A stretch of 59,549 bases of DNA, from NCBI GenBank assembly GCA_038322995.1, contig JBBQGM010000016.1, positions 1 through 59,549 of the forward strand. Direction: 5' to 3'. The notes under the pieces are model-generated. The model was not told where the DNA came from, did not search any database, and worked only from the letters and a program-made list of their open reading frames with translations. The position numbers and the translations under genes are program-made. The stretch comes from QHXQ01 sp038322995. GTDB lineage: Bacteria; Acidobacteriota; Blastocatellia; Pyrinomonadales; Pyrinomonadaceae. This document shows positions 1-9,162 of this stretch, piece after piece. Numbering within the stretch: the stretch's first letter is position 1; each line of letters begins with the position of its first letter.

Positions 1-2
1 TA

Positions 3-437
3 TTGCGGCGCGATCAAGTCGCTTTGCATGCCTATTTTCATGATTGGCTGTGGCAGAAAGCATCGGCCGGCCAGTTTGTCCCTTGGCTGCGCGCAGAGCG
101 TTTGGAGCTACCGGTGCATGAGCTTTATTGTTTCAACGCAATGGCTGAACCGCAACAACTCGAAATCTTGTTGAATGAAGCGCACGGCAGCGAATGGGTA
201 TACCGCAGAGACACAAGCATCAGCAGACCGCTAGCGCAGTGTTATCTCACAACGGGTGCTGACATAAATTTTCTGACCCCGGAAATCGTGCTGCTCTATA
301 AATCCAAACAACCGCGCGCGAAAGACGAGCAAGATTTCGCAGCCGTCGCCCCGCGCTTAGAGCCTGAGCGAAGACAATGGCTGCGCGGCGCAATCGCCAC
401 CTGTGCGCCTGCTCATCACTGGCTGAATAGACTTTAA
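3..437 (+). CDS. C-terminal part of a nucleotidyltransferase-like protein (5' end outside window)
   Basis: The frame is open to the left window edge, so this is only the last ~144 residues; the first codon here is an internal TTG, not a convincing start. The tail carries the pattern seen in aminoglycoside-adenylyltransferase-like proteins: LTPEIVLLYKSK followed by a lysine/aspartate stretch (RAKDEQDF) and a final helix with ERRQWLRGAI and a HxWL ending. In that family this region follows the catalytic GSxxxxD domain, which is not in the window. The substrate cannot be deduced. It lies 37 bases upstream of hutH on the same strand, with no sign of a functional link. The family assignment rests on the C-terminal pattern only. 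Confidence 0.55.
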   Translation: MRRDQVALHAYFHDWLWQKASAGQFVPWLRAERLELPVHELYCFNAMAEPQQLEILLNEAHGSEWVYRRDTSISRPLAQCYLTTGADINFLTPEIVLLYKSKQPRAKDEQDFAAVAPRLEPERRQWLRGAIATCAPAHHWLNRL

Positions 438-474
438 CGTCACAGCCTGGCGTGCCAGCTAGCATCATTTCTTT

Positions 475-1980
475 ATGCTTGAACTGAACGGTCAGCCGCT
501 CTCGCTCGAACAGGTCGCCGCCGTCGCGCGGGGCGATGAACAAGTCGCCTTGAGCGCGGCGGCGCGGGCGCGTGTGGCCGCAGCACGCACCACCGTCGAG
601 CGCATTGTCGCGGAGGGGCGCGTCGTCTATGGTGTGAACACGGGCTTTGGCAAGTTGTCGGATTACACGATCCCGCCGGCCGAGTTGCGCGAGTTGCAGT
701 TGAATCTCGTGCGTAGCCATGCGTGCGGCCTCGGCGCGCCGCTCTCATTGGTCGAAGCGCGGGCGATGCTGCTGTTGCGCGCGAACGTGCTGGCGCTTGG
801 GTTTAGTGGCGCGCGTAGCGTTGTGATCGAGACGTTGCTTGCGCTGCTCGCGCATGATGTCGTGCCGGTTGTGCCGGAATTGGGATCGGTCGGCGCGAGT
901 GGTGATCTCGCGCCGCTCGCGCATCTCGCGCAAGTAGTGATTGGTGAAGGCGAGGCGTTCTATCAAGGCGAGCGCATGCCCGGCGGCGTGGCGTTGCAAC
1001 GCGCGAGGATCGCGCCGCTACAGCTTGAAGCCAAAGAAGGACTCGCGCTCTTAAACGGCACGCAAGCGATGACGGCCGTCGGCGCGCTCGCGCTGGGCCG
1101 CGCCGATTATCTCGCGCGTGTGGCGACAATCGCAGGCGCGATGACGCTTGAGGCGTTGCGCGGCACGCCTGTCGCCTTCGATGAGCGCATCCATAATGCG
1201 CGCCCGCACGCGGGCCAAACGGAAGTGGCCGCACACCTCCGCGCCCTCTTGCAAGACAGCGAGATCAGACGCTCGCACCTCGAAGGCGATCCGCGCGTGC
1301 AGGACGCATACAGTCTGCGCTGCATGCCGCAGGTACACGGCGCGGTGCGCGATGCGCTTGCGCATGCACGAGCGGTCGTCGAGATTGAGACCGGCAGTGC
1401 GACCGACAATCCGCTCGTCTTCGCCGCCACGGACGAGATTCTCTCCGGCGGCAATTTTCATGGTGCGCCGCTCGCGCTCGTCTTCGACTACGCGACCATC
1501 GCGCTCGTCGATCTGATGAGTATCACCGAGCGACGCATTGATCGGCTCGTCAACCCGGACACAAACGAAGACCTGCCGCCGTTTCTCACCACCCATCCGG
1601 GCACGGCCTCCGGCTTCATGATCGCGCAGGTCGCGGCGGCCGCGCTCGTCGCCGAAGCGCGCGTGCTGGCGCATCCGGCCAGCGTGGACAACGTGCCGAC
1701 CGACGGCGGCAAAGAGGATCACGTCTCGATGGGCATGACGGCGGCGACGAAATTGCGCCGCGTCGTCGAGTTGGCCGAACATATCGTCGCCATCGAACTA
1801 CTTACCGCTGCCGAAGCGTTGGAGCATCGTGCGCCGCTCCAACCCGGCGTCGGCGTCCGCCGCGCCTACGCAACCGTCCGCCAACACGCCGCGCCGCTCA
1901 CACGCGACCGCGCGCTCGCACCCGACTTCGCGCACCTCACCGCCGCGATTCAGCGCAACGAGTTTGCCGTGGAGACTTAG
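475..1980 (+). CDS. hutH: Histidine ammonia-lyase
   Basis: Cytosolic enzyme that removes ammonia from L-histidine to give urocanate, the first step of histidine degradation. The 501-residue length is normal for the family. The Ala141-Ser142-Gly143 triad within GSVGASGDLAPL forms the MIO electrophile by self-cyclisation, and the flanking YGVNTGFG and ATDNPLVF segments are typical. The ATG at 475 has no obvious Shine-Dalgarno sequence but gives the family-standard N terminus. hutU lies 3 kb downstream on the same strand, with unrelated genes between, so the two are not a tight operon. No hutI or hutG is seen in the window. A long inverted repeat directly follows the stop codon. Confidence 0.97.
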   Translation: MLELNGQPLSLEQVAAVARGDEQVALSAAARARVAAARTTVERIVAEGRVVYGVNTGFGKLSDYTIPPAELRELQLNLVRSHACGLGAPLSLVEARAMLLLRANVLALGFSGARSVVIETLLALLAHDVVPVVPELGSVGASGDLAPLAHLAQVVIGEGEAFYQGERMPGGVALQRARIAPLQLEAKEGLALLNGTQAMTAVGALALGRADYLARVATIAGAMTLEALRGTPVAFDERIHNARPHAGQTEVAAHLRALLQDSEIRRSHLEGDPRVQDAYSLRCMPQVHGAVRDALAHARAVVEIETGSATDNPLVFAATDEILSGGNFHGAPLALVFDYATIALVDLMSITERRIDRLVNPDTNEDLPPFLTTHPGTASGFMIAQVAAAALVAEARVLAHPASVDNVPTDGGKEDHVSMGMTAATKLRRVVELAEHIVAIELLTAAEALEHRAPLQPGVGVRRAYATVRQHAAPLTRDRALAPDFAHLTAAIQRNEFAVET

Positions 1981-1996
1981 AGGAAGCACAAAGACA

Positions 1997-2036
1997 CACA
2001 GGGCACGAAGATGCTGATTGATCTTCGTGCCCTGTG
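1997..2036. repeat. Intergenic inverted repeat between convergent genes
   Basis: A perfect 16-bp inverted repeat (arms 1997-2012 and 2021-2036, 8-nt loop) lies between the hutH stop and the end of the convergent L,D-transpeptidase gene. The outer bases continue in A/G-rich and C/T-rich runs. It could stop transcription from both sides, but it lacks a proper U-tract. The arm sequence is unlike the other hairpins in this window, although the layout is the same. Confidence 0.75.
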
Positions 2037-2058
2037 CCTCTTTCGCGTGAGAATTTTC

Positions 2059-3543
2059 CTATCCGCGCTTACCAGCCTTCGCCGCTTGCGGGCGTGTGCC
2101 TGTCGTGCCGCTACCCGTGTCGTAATTGACCGGCGCGGGGTAGCCTTTGTCCTTGAGTGTGGCCAACGCGATCACGATCTCTTTCTTGCCTTTGATCGTG
2201 CGCGTGACGCTTGGGCTGGCCTCGCTGTTGACCTTTTTTGCGCCCTTCTGCCCGGCGTTGCTATTGTCATTCGTCGTGCCCTCGTCCCCGGTTGGTTTGC
2301 CGCTGGCGTCGCGCGCCATCTGGTCAAGCGCGGCCATGATTTGTTTGCGCTCCGGCGCGCTCAACTCGTCGAGCGCAACGCCATAGGTGTCGAGCACGCG
2401 GCGCAAGTTCGCTTCCGTGTTCGTGCCGCGATCATATACGTCGCGGTAGATGTGCAGTTTCCCGGCTTCAACCGTGATGGTCTCGTAGCGCAGTTCGACC
2501 GGCACGGCTTGGCCAAGTTGCACGTTCTTCGTCTCGGTCTTCTTCTGCGCGTAGCCGGCCATGTCCTCGGCTGTCAGTTGCGTGCCGCCCAAATCCGCGA
2601 GCATACGTGCGAAATCCTGCACCTGCGGACTGGTCAAGCCCACACAACCGTGCGACGCGAAGCCGCCAAGTTTCGCAGGCGACTTGCCGCCGTGAATGAG
2701 GGACGGCGACCCGATGGGAATCTTGATCGGCCCGAGCGGGTTCAACTTGCTGCCCGCTTCGATCTTTTCCCCCACTTTCACCTTGCTGCTGCCCGCCTCG
2801 ACCCACGGCTCGTCGGGCGGCGTCCACGTCGGATTGAAGATGATCGTGCGGGCGCTGCGCATGCCGGTCGGCAGCGGGAATTCCGGGTAGCCGATGCCGA
2901 CCTTGTAAGTCTTGACGAGTTCCCCGCCCTTGAACACGTCCATGCGATAAGCGGGCGCATTGACGACGACGCGCGTGTCGGTCGGGACGGTGTTCGGTTT
3001 ATTGGACACTGCTGCTGGCGCGGGCGCGCTGGTTTGGGCCTTCTCCCCCGTAGCCGGCGCGCTGTCGTCGCCGCTCGCCCAACGCTCGCGCACAAGCGCG
3101 AAGAGTTGATCGGTTTTTTCCGCGCCGATGGCCGTCTTGATCTGTTCGTTGGCGCGCGTCGTCGCGCCGGTCGTCGTGCCGGCGTGCTCGTCTGGTTGCT
3201 CGGATTCACGTAAGGCCGCCGTCTCCTGCCGCGCGACCTTGCGCACCTGCGCGACCTGCTCATCGCTCAATCCCAAGCGCGTCTTCACGTCGGCCGCGAA
3301 CGCATCGTCGGCGAAGAACGCATCGAGCACGGGCAGCGTCACCGGCACGTTGCCTGCGTTATCCTGTCCGGGCGATGGCGCGGGCGTCGGCTGCTGCGCC
3401 ACCTGTGGCGACGGCGTGGCGCTCGCGGGCGCGTTGCTAGTGGTCACGCTCGTATTCGTAGTGGGCGCAACCTGACAACCAATCAAGACCGTGACGACAA
3501 CGGCGGCACACAGCGCGACGCATGCGCGCTCAATCCTCTTCAT
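2059..3543 (-). CDS. L,D-transpeptidase (YkuD) lipoprotein
   Basis: Predicted to act on peptidoglycan in the cell envelope, forming L,D-cross-links or anchoring proteins to stem peptides. The start at 3543 is set by AAGGAG nine bases upstream. The N terminus (MKRIERACVALCA, hydrophobic core, LIGC) is a lipoprotein signal with the lipobox Cys near residue 22. A low-complexity linker follows, then a helical region, then the YkuD domain with the IHGG histidine and SHGCVGLT motif (catalytic Cys at about residue 300). The C-terminal ~170 residues contain a helical segment and a Gly/Asn-rich tail of unknown role. Length is about 494 residues. The M23 endopeptidase gene upstream on the same strand suggests a shared cell-wall role. 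Confidence 0.88.
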   Translation of the reverse strand: MKRIERACVALCAAVVVTVLIGCQVAPTTNTSVTTSNAPASATPSPQVAQQPTPAPSPGQDNAGNVPVTLPVLDAFFADDAFAADVKTRLGLSDEQVAQVRKVARQETAALRESEQPDEHAGTTTGATTRANEQIKTAIGAEKTDQLFALVRERWASGDDSAPATGEKAQTSAPAPAAVSNKPNTVPTDTRVVVNAPAYRMDVFKGGELVKTYKVGIGYPEFPLPTGMRSARTIIFNPTWTPPDEPWVEAGSSKVKVGEKIEAGSKLNPLGPIKIPIGSPSLIHGGKSPAKLGGFASHGCVGLTSPQVQDFARMLADLGGTQLTAEDMAGYAQKKTETKNVQLGQAVPVELRYETITVEAGKLHIYRDVYDRGTNTEANLRRVLDTYGVALDELSAPERKQIMAALDQMARDASGKPTGDEGTTNDNSNAGQKGAKKVNSEASPSVTRTIKGKKEIVIALATLKDKGYPAPVNYDTGSGTTGTRPQAAKAGKRG

Positions 3544-3728
3544 ACTTTCAAGCTCCTTCATCTGTTCGGCGAATAAGGAAAGTCCGGGCAATCAAGAAAC
3601 GAAGAGCAACCGTCATACCGTCAGCAAATTCCCGCCCACTAGCGCGTTTCCGCCCCTTACACCGCAAAGCGAAGCAACACCCTCGCACCATAAACGAACG
3701 GCACAGACACGAAAAGACAACAGCGGGC

Positions 3729-3803
3729 AGAGGTCGGAGGTTAGAGATCAGTTAAGCACAGATTCGGCTTTCACTGGCCTCTGACCTCTGACCTCTGACC
3801 TCT
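3729..3803. repeat. Heptamer-built inverted repeat
   Basis: The left arm (from 3729) reads as successive 7-mers of the AGAGGTC type and the right arm (3781-3803) as repeats of CCTCTGA, so the two arms pair over about 20 bases. The right arm runs into the end of the M23 peptidase gene and supplies its last codons. The 7-nt period matches repeats at 21243 and 22775. Confidence 0.85.
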
Positions 3804-4541
3804 AAGCAGCAGGTATGGATTGACGTTCTGCCCGTCCCAGTAGCGTTTGGGATCGGTGGTGAGCCAGATGGCGAAGTGCAGGTGACAATTGCCGGGGCCG
3901 GCGTTGCCCGTGTCGCCGACGTAAGCAATGGTCTGGCCGCGCCGGACGGTTTGATTCTCAGCGAGGCCGTCCGTGTAGCGTTGCAGGTGCGCGTAATAGT
4001 AGATCGTCTTGTCGTCCGTGCTGCGCTCGTAGATGGTCGTGCCGCCGCGCACGCTCTCGAAGAATTTGACGATGAGACCATCGGCCGCAGCGACGATGGG
4101 CGTGCCGCACGGCGACATGATGTCAATCGCGTCATGCACGCGCCCTTCGGAGCGCGCGTCGTTGAACGTATCGCGCAACTGATCGGCGCGCACGCCCGCG
4201 ACGGGAATCAATAGATCGCTCGCGCCCGGCGGCACGGTTTGCGGCTGTACAGTAGCAGCCGGCTCGTCCGTCTTATCGGGCGGCGGTGTCGGCGCGGGCG
4301 TGTTGGCTGACGGCGGCGCGGCCTCGTTCGCGTTCGTGGCCGGCGTGGGCGTTGCGGTCGGCGCGGTGGTTGGCGTGCCGCTGTTGACGTTCTCGGCGGG
4401 CACGCTGTTCGCATTTGGCAACGCAACGGGCGTGACCGGCGTTGTGGGGTTACGCAGGCTCAACCAACCAACGAACGCGCCGAGCGCGAGCAAGATGATA
4501 ATGGCTACAGAAAGTATGCGTGCGCGTGTGGACAGTGCCAT
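3771..4541 (-). CDS. Membrane-anchored M23 family metallopeptidase
   Basis: Predicted zinc endopeptidase acting on peptidoglycan cross-bridges. The ATG at 4541 is chosen because GAAGGGA lies just upstream. Residues ~8-27 form one transmembrane or signal-anchor helix (ILSVAIIILLALGAFVGWL), followed by a long Pro/Ala/Thr-rich linker to about residue 120. The LytM/M23 domain shows the metal ligands in HDAID and HLHF, plus the usual GDTGNAG turn. The last ten residues (RGQRSEVRGQ) are encoded by an intergenic heptamer repeat that has run into the gene end, so the natural C terminus was probably NPYLLL or close to it. It lies upstream of the L,D-transpeptidase gene on the same strand. Confidence 0.88.
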   Translation of the reverse strand: MALSTRARILSVAIIILLALGAFVGWLSLRNPTTPVTPVALPNANSVPAENVNSGTPTTAPTATPTPATNANEAAPPSANTPAPTPPPDKTDEPAATVQPQTVPPGASDLLIPVAGVRADQLRDTFNDARSEGRVHDAIDIMSPCGTPIVAAADGLIVKFFESVRGGTTIYERSTDDKTIYYYAHLQRYTDGLAENQTVRRGQTIAYVGDTGNAGPGNCHLHFAIWLTTDPKRYWDGQNVNPYLLLRGQRSEVRGQ

Positions 4542-4740
4542 ATCATTCCCTTCGTCGGCGGCGTCAGCGTTGAACGCAATCAGCGCGAGCATAAGCACTC
4601 GCCGCGCGCGACGCAAGTCGCATCATTCGTGCGGCCATTGGTGGCACAGAGTCGTCCGTTTCTGCTATTACATTAGCGTCCCAGGTAAGCACACGATCGC
4701 GCCCGCGTCCGCGTGGCGCGCCATGAAGGAGCGACAAAGC

Positions 4741-5028
4741 ATGTCCGAAGCTTTTGATGATCGCCGGAAGGCGTTGGAAGAAGAGTACATCAGACGCAAA
4801 GATCAAGAGGCGCTGGATAAGTTGCGCGCTGAGATGGCGGCGGAAGCGGAAGCGGCGGCCGCACCGAAGTGTCCGCGTTGCGCCACCACGCTGACCGAGG
4901 TCGCGCACGAAGGTCTCAAGGTCGAACGCTGTCCGAATTGTCAGGGCGTCTGGCTCGACGCGGACGAACTGGCGCAGTTGACCAAACGCGAAGAGGGCGG
5001 CTGGTTCAAGTGGCTGGCGGGCGAGTGA
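4741..5028 (+). CDS. Zinc-ribbon protein of the zf-TFIIB type
   Basis: Small (95-residue) soluble protein. The ATG at 4741 is preferred over one at 4723 because AAGGAG ends nine bases before it. Residues 1-40 are a charged helix, probably a coiled coil. A CPRC...CPNC zinc ribbon follows, with the GVWLDADEL signature typical of the zf-TFIIB family. The C terminus is basic and aromatic (GGWFKWLAGE). No enzymatic role is known for this family, and protein or nucleic-acid binding is only a guess. It is followed by a heptamer hairpin and then hutU. Confidence 0.85.
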   Translation: MSEAFDDRRKALEEEYIRRKDQEALDKLRAEMAAEAEAAAAPKCPRCATTLTEVAHEGLKVERCPNCQGVWLDADELAQLTKREEGGWFKWLAGE

Positions 5029-5039
5029 AGTTAATTTTT

Positions 5040-5128
5040 GATTGCAGATTTTAGCTTTGCGATTTGCCCGCACGCGGCCTCAGCCTCGTCTGCTGCAATC
5101 GCAAAGCTAAAATCACAAATCTAAAATC
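5040..5128. repeat. Heptamer-built inverted repeat upstream of hutU
   Basis: The left side is four 7-mers (GATTGCA, GATTTTA, GCTTTGC, GATTTGC; 5040-5067). The right side is five 7-mers (5094-5128) that are largely their reverse complements. Positions 5047-5064 and 5097-5114 match perfectly over 18 bp. It ends four bases before the hutU start codon, so it forms most of the leader of that gene. Confidence 0.88.
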
Positions 5129-5132
5129 GCTT

Positions 5133-6800
5133 ATGTCTTCTCCGCGAATCGTGCGTGCGCCGCGTGGGGCGCAACTCAGTTGTAAGGGCTGGCATCAGGA
5201 AGCGGCATTGCGCTGCCTGATGAACAATCTCGACCCGGATGTGGCCGAGCGGCCCGAAGACCTGGTCGTCTATGGCGGGCGCGGCAAGGCGGCGCGCAAC
5301 TGGGCCGCGTTCGACGCCATCGTGCGCGAGTTGCAGCAATTGGCAAACGACGAGACGCTGCTCGTGCAGTCGGGCAAGCCCGTCGCCGTCTTTCGCACGC
5401 ACGAGTATGCGCCGCGCGTCTTGATCGCAAATTCCAATCTGGTCGGCGCGTGGGCCAACTGGGAACAGTTCCACGAACTCGAACGGCGCGGCTTGATGAT
5501 GTACGGACAGATGACGGCCGGTTCGTGGATTTACATCGGCACACAAGGCATCGTGCAGGGCACGTTCGAGACGTTCGCCGCGATGGCCGATAAACATTTC
5601 GGCGGCACGCTCGCAGGGAAGCTCGTCGTCTCCGGCGGCATGGGCGGCATGGGCGGCGCGCAACCGCTGGCGGCGACGATGAACGGCGCGGTCTTTCTCG
5701 GCATAGACGTTGACCGCACGCGCATCGAGCGGCGCATCAACACGGGCTACTGCGACCGGCTCGCGCGCGATCTGGATGATGCGCTTAACCTCTGTGCGGA
5801 CGCACGCGCGCAAGGGCGCGCCTTGTCGGTCGGACTCGTCGGCAACTGCGCGGTAGTTTTGCCTGAGCTTATCCGGCGCGGCGTCGCGGTTGATGCAGTG
5901 ACGGATCAGACGAGCGCGCACGATCCGCTGAACGGCTACGTGCCCGCCGGTTTGAGTTTAGAAGCGGCCGCCGCATTGCGCGAGCGCGATCCGCAGAGTT
6001 ACATCGAACGCTCCACACACTCGATGGCGCAGCACGTCGAAGCCATGCTCGCGCTCAAGCGCGCGGGCGCAATCGCGTTCGATTATGGCAATAACATACG
6101 CAAGTTTGCCTTTGACGCGGGCTGCGCCGATGCCTTCCAAATTCCCGGCTTCGTGCCCGAATACATCCGCCCGCTCTTCTGCGCAGGCAAGGGCCCTTTC
6201 CGTTGGGTCGCGCTCTCCGGCGACGCCGAAGACATTCGCCGCACGGACGATCTCGCGCTCGAACTGTTTCCCGCAGATGCAACCTTGAGTCGTTGGCTGC
6301 GCCTTGCGCGCGAACGTGTGCAGTTTCAGGGCTTACCCGCGCGCATCTGTTGGCTTGGTTACGGCGAGCGCGCCGAGATGGGCGCGGCGATCAATGAGTT
6401 GGTGAAGCGTGGCGATCTTAAAGCGCCCATCGCTATCGGGCGCGATCATCTCGACACCGGCTCGGTCGCTTCGCCCTTCCGCGAGACGGAAGCGATGAAA
6501 GACGGCTCGGACGCGGTAGCCGATTGGCCGATCTTGAATGCGCTCTTGAACACCGCGAGCGGCGCGTCATGGGTCTCATTTCATCACGGCGGCGGCGTCG
6601 GCATCGGTTATTCACTACACGCCGGCCAAGTCTCCGTCGCCGACGGCACGGCCGAAGCGGCGCGGCGGCTGAATCGTGTGCTGACCAATGACCCCGGCAT
6701 CGGCGTCGCGCGCCACGTGGACGCGGGTTATGAGGAAGCGGAAGCGACCGCGCGCACAAAAGGCATTCACGTGCCGATGCTGGCTGCACAGAACGAGTGA
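5133..6800 (+). CDS. hutU: Urocanate hydratase
   Basis: Converts urocanate to 4-imidazolone-5-propionate, the second step of histidine degradation, using tightly bound NAD+. Length (555 residues) and the N terminus RGAQLSCKGWHQEAALRCLMNN are standard. The glycine-rich GGMGGMGGAQPLA segment contributes to NAD+ binding, and FQGLPARICWLGYGER carries the conserved active-site Cys. The ATG at 5133 is the only start that gives the family N terminus. Its leader is a heptamer hairpin, so ribosome access may depend on RNA folding there. hutH lies upstream on the same strand but is separated by three unrelated genes. Confidence 0.97.
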   Translation: MSSPRIVRAPRGAQLSCKGWHQEAALRCLMNNLDPDVAERPEDLVVYGGRGKAARNWAAFDAIVRELQQLANDETLLVQSGKPVAVFRTHEYAPRVLIANSNLVGAWANWEQFHELERRGLMMYGQMTAGSWIYIGTQGIVQGTFETFAAMADKHFGGTLAGKLVVSGGMGGMGGAQPLAATMNGAVFLGIDVDRTRIERRINTGYCDRLARDLDDALNLCADARAQGRALSVGLVGNCAVVLPELIRRGVAVDAVTDQTSAHDPLNGYVPAGLSLEAAAALRERDPQSYIERSTHSMAQHVEAMLALKRAGAIAFDYGNNIRKFAFDAGCADAFQIPGFVPEYIRPLFCAGKGPFRWVALSGDAEDIRRTDDLALELFPADATLSRWLRLARERVQFQGLPARICWLGYGERAEMGAAINELVKRGDLKAPIAIGRDHLDTGSVASPFRETEAMKDGSDAVADWPILNALLNTASGASWVSFHHGGGVGIGYSLHAGQVSVADGTAEAARRLNRVLTNDPGIGVARHVDAGYEEAEATARTKGIHVPMLAAQNE

Positions 6801-6825
6801 GCCGCTGGCATAACCTCTAATACCT

Positions 6826-8214
6826 TTGCCTGACCAACCCACGCCAAACGCACCGCCACACCTGACGCCTGATCCGGCGGCGCATGCGGAGACGAACGCG
6901 AGCCAACCGCCGGCCCGTGCCGAACGCGCCGGCCGCGCATGGCGCTCGCTGGCCGTCGATCTCACACCGTTGCGTGCGTCGCGCGAATATCGGCTGCTCT
7001 ACACGGGGCAGTTCGTGTCGTTCTTCGGCTCGATGATGACGTTCGTGGCGTTGCCGTGGCAGATGTATCAACTGACGCGGTCGTCGCTCGCGGTCGGGCT
7101 GTTGGGCGTGGTGGAGTTCGTGCCGATTCTGCTGATGGCTTTCGTCGGCGGCGCGTTCGCCGACTACATGGATCGGCGGCGCATGGTGCGACTGACCGAA
7201 GCCGCGATGGCGTGCGGCACGCTCACACTGATCATCAATGCGCGGCTCGCGCACCCGCACGTGTGGATGCTTTACGTTTTCGCCGCGCTGTTCGCCGCGC
7301 TCAACGGTTTGCAGCGGCCGTCGCTCGAAGCGCTCGCGCCCCGGCTCGTCAAACCGGAGCAGTTGCCGGCCGTGGCCGCGCTCACCTCGCTGCGCGGGAG
7401 CATCGGTTTGATCGGCGGCCCCGCGCTTGGCGGCTTGCTCGTCGTCACGTTCGGCCCGGCGTTCGCTTACTCGGTTGACCTCGCGACGTTCGTCGTCTCC
7501 TTAAGCGCGCTCTGGTTGATGCAAGCCGTGCCGCCGCCGCCGGACGCGGAGCGACCTAGCCTCAAGTCGGTCGTCGAGGGTTTGCGTTACGCGCGCAGCC
7601 GGCCCGAACTGCTCGGCACTTATCTGATCGACATCAACGCGATGTTCTTTGGCATGCCGATGGCGCTGTTTCCCGCCATCGCCGAAACTTACGGCGGCTC
7701 GTCGGTTGGCTTGCTCTATGCCGGCCCGGCCATCGGCGCGTTGTGCGCCACCCTTACATCGGGATGGACGAAGCGTGTGCAGCGGCACGGTCTGGCCGTC
7801 GCCATCGCGGCCGCGTGTTGGGGCTTGGCCATCATCGGCTTCGGCTTGGCCGGCCGTTTGTGGCTCGCGCTTTTGTGGCTCGCGCTCGCGGGCGCGGCCG
7901 ATATGTTGAGCGGGCTGTTCCGCATGACGATCTGGAATCAGACGATCCCGGATCACCTGCGCGGGCGGCTCGCCGGAATAGAACTCGTGAGCTACACTAC
8001 CGGCCCCATGCTCGGCAACGCGGAATCCGGTCTCGTCGCGAGTCTCTACAGCATACGCACGTCAGTCGTCTCCGGCGGCGTCCTCTGCGTCATCGGCTCC
8101 GGCTTGCTCGCGCTCGCGCTGCCCGCGTTTTTGCGCTACGACGGGCGCGCAGGATTAGCGCGCAAACAGGCAGAGGAACAAGCACGAGCCAGCACACCGG
8201 CTACAACGATCTAA
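6826..8214 (+). CDS. MFS transporter, EntS/MFS_3-like
   Basis: Inner-membrane proton-driven transporter of the major facilitator superfamily, closest in pattern to the EntS-like branch that exports siderophores and small molecules. About 45 hydrophilic residues precede the first helix (LLYTGQFVSFFGSMMTFVALP), then about 11-12 hydrophobic segments. The loop-2 motif is present as GGAFADYMDRRRM. The start is a TTG without a clear Shine-Dalgarno sequence and is uncertain, as no nearby ATG exists. The substrate cannot be read from sequence. It begins 25 bases after hutU and could be read through from it. Confidence 0.85.
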   Translation: MPDQPTPNAPPHLTPDPAAHAETNASQPPARAERAGRAWRSLAVDLTPLRASREYRLLYTGQFVSFFGSMMTFVALPWQMYQLTRSSLAVGLLGVVEFVPILLMAFVGGAFADYMDRRRMVRLTEAAMACGTLTLIINARLAHPHVWMLYVFAALFAALNGLQRPSLEALAPRLVKPEQLPAVAALTSLRGSIGLIGGPALGGLLVVTFGPAFAYSVDLATFVVSLSALWLMQAVPPPPDAERPSLKSVVEGLRYARSRPELLGTYLIDINAMFFGMPMALFPAIAETYGGSSVGLLYAGPAIGALCATLTSGWTKRVQRHGLAVAIAAACWGLAIIGFGLAGRLWLALLWLALAGAADMLSGLFRMTIWNQTIPDHLRGRLAGIELVSYTTGPMLGNAESGLVASLYSIRTSVVSGGVLCVIGSGLLALALPAFLRYDGRAGLARKQAEEQARASTPATTI

Positions 8215-8238
8215 AGCGGCAAGCGCGAACCACGAATC

Positions 8239-9162
8239 ATGCCCCAACCCAACAACCAAACGATGCGCCGCACATATCAACTGTTTTTACTCTGCGCACT
8301 CCTGCTCACGCTCACCGCGTATGGGCAGACGCCCGCGCCCGCGCGCGTCGAAGCCGTTAAGTTCGAGAGCAAGCTGGTCGCGCAAGCCTTGCCCTATAAC
8401 GTCGTGCTACCGCCGGACTACGACGCGCCAACGGCACGCACGACGCGCTATCCCGTGCTGTATCTGCTGCACGGGCTGGCGGGCAGTCATGACGATTGGG
8501 TGTCAAATCGCGCGCATCTCGCGCAACACGCCGCGCAATACCACATCATCATCGTCACGCCCGAAGGCCACAACGGTTGGTACACGGACAGCGCGACGGT
8601 ACCGAACGAAAAGTATGAGAGCTATATCGTGCAGGAATTGATCCCCGATGTAGAGGGGCGTTATCGCACGATTCCGACGCGCGCGGGCCGCGCCATCGCC
8701 GGTCTCTCGATGGGCGGCTACGGCGCGTTGAAATTCGGTGTGAAGTATCCGGATAAGTTCAGCTTCGCCGCCTCGATGAGCGGGGCGCACGGCGCGCCCA
8801 CGTGGGACCCGAACGATAAGGAACTGCTCTCATTCGTCAAGCCGTCCATCGCGCGCGTCTATGGGGCGATAGATAATCCCGTGCGCCCGGCCAACGACCT
8901 CACCAAATTATTCGACGCGCTATCGCCGGAGCGCAGCGCACAACTGCCCTTCTTCTATCTCGACTGCGGCACGGAGGATTTCCTCATCGACTCGAACCGC
9001 GCGCTCGATGCGTTATTGCTCAAACGCAAAATCCCGCACGAGTTCCGCGAACTACCCGGCGCGCACACGTGGTCGTACTGGGACAGCCAAGTGCAGGAGA
9101 TTTTAAGGATCGCCGCTCGTCGCTTGGCCGCGCCGCAAGCTGGCACAACTGCGCGACGGTAG
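8239..9162 (+). CDS. Secreted alpha/beta-hydrolase of the putative esterase family
   Basis: Predicted exported esterase. The N terminus has a Sec-type signal peptide (RRTYQLFLLCALLLTLTAYGQ); an internal ATG at 8263 would give a tighter signal and may be the true start. The fold signature is clear: the YLLHGLAGSHDDW oxyanion region, nucleophile Ser in GLSMGGYGAL, Asp in DCGTEDF and His in PGAHTWSYW. The family includes antigen-85-like and feruloyl-esterase-like enzymes, and the substrate here is unknown. It sits 24 bases after the MFS gene on the same strand. Confidence 0.88.
   Translation: MPQPNNQTMRRTYQLFLLCALLLTLTAYGQTPAPARVEAVKFESKLVAQALPYNVVLPPDYDAPTARTTRYPVLYLLHGLAGSHDDWVSNRAHLAQHAAQYHIIIVTPEGHNGWYTDSATVPNEKYESYIVQELIPDVEGRYRTIPTRAGRAIAGLSMGGYGALKFGVKYPDKFSFAASMSGAHGAPTWDPNDKELLSFVKPSIARVYGAIDNPVRPANDLTKLFDALSPERSAQLPFFYLDCGTEDFLIDSNRALDALLLKRKIPHEFRELPGAHTWSYWDSQVQEILRIAARRLAAPQAGTTARR

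Noticed and set aside
2011..3213. A 400-codon open frame on the plus strand
   Set aside because: It lies antisense to the YkuD gene, is Arg/Ala/Leu-rich without any domain, and has no ribosome site. High GC makes such frames common here.
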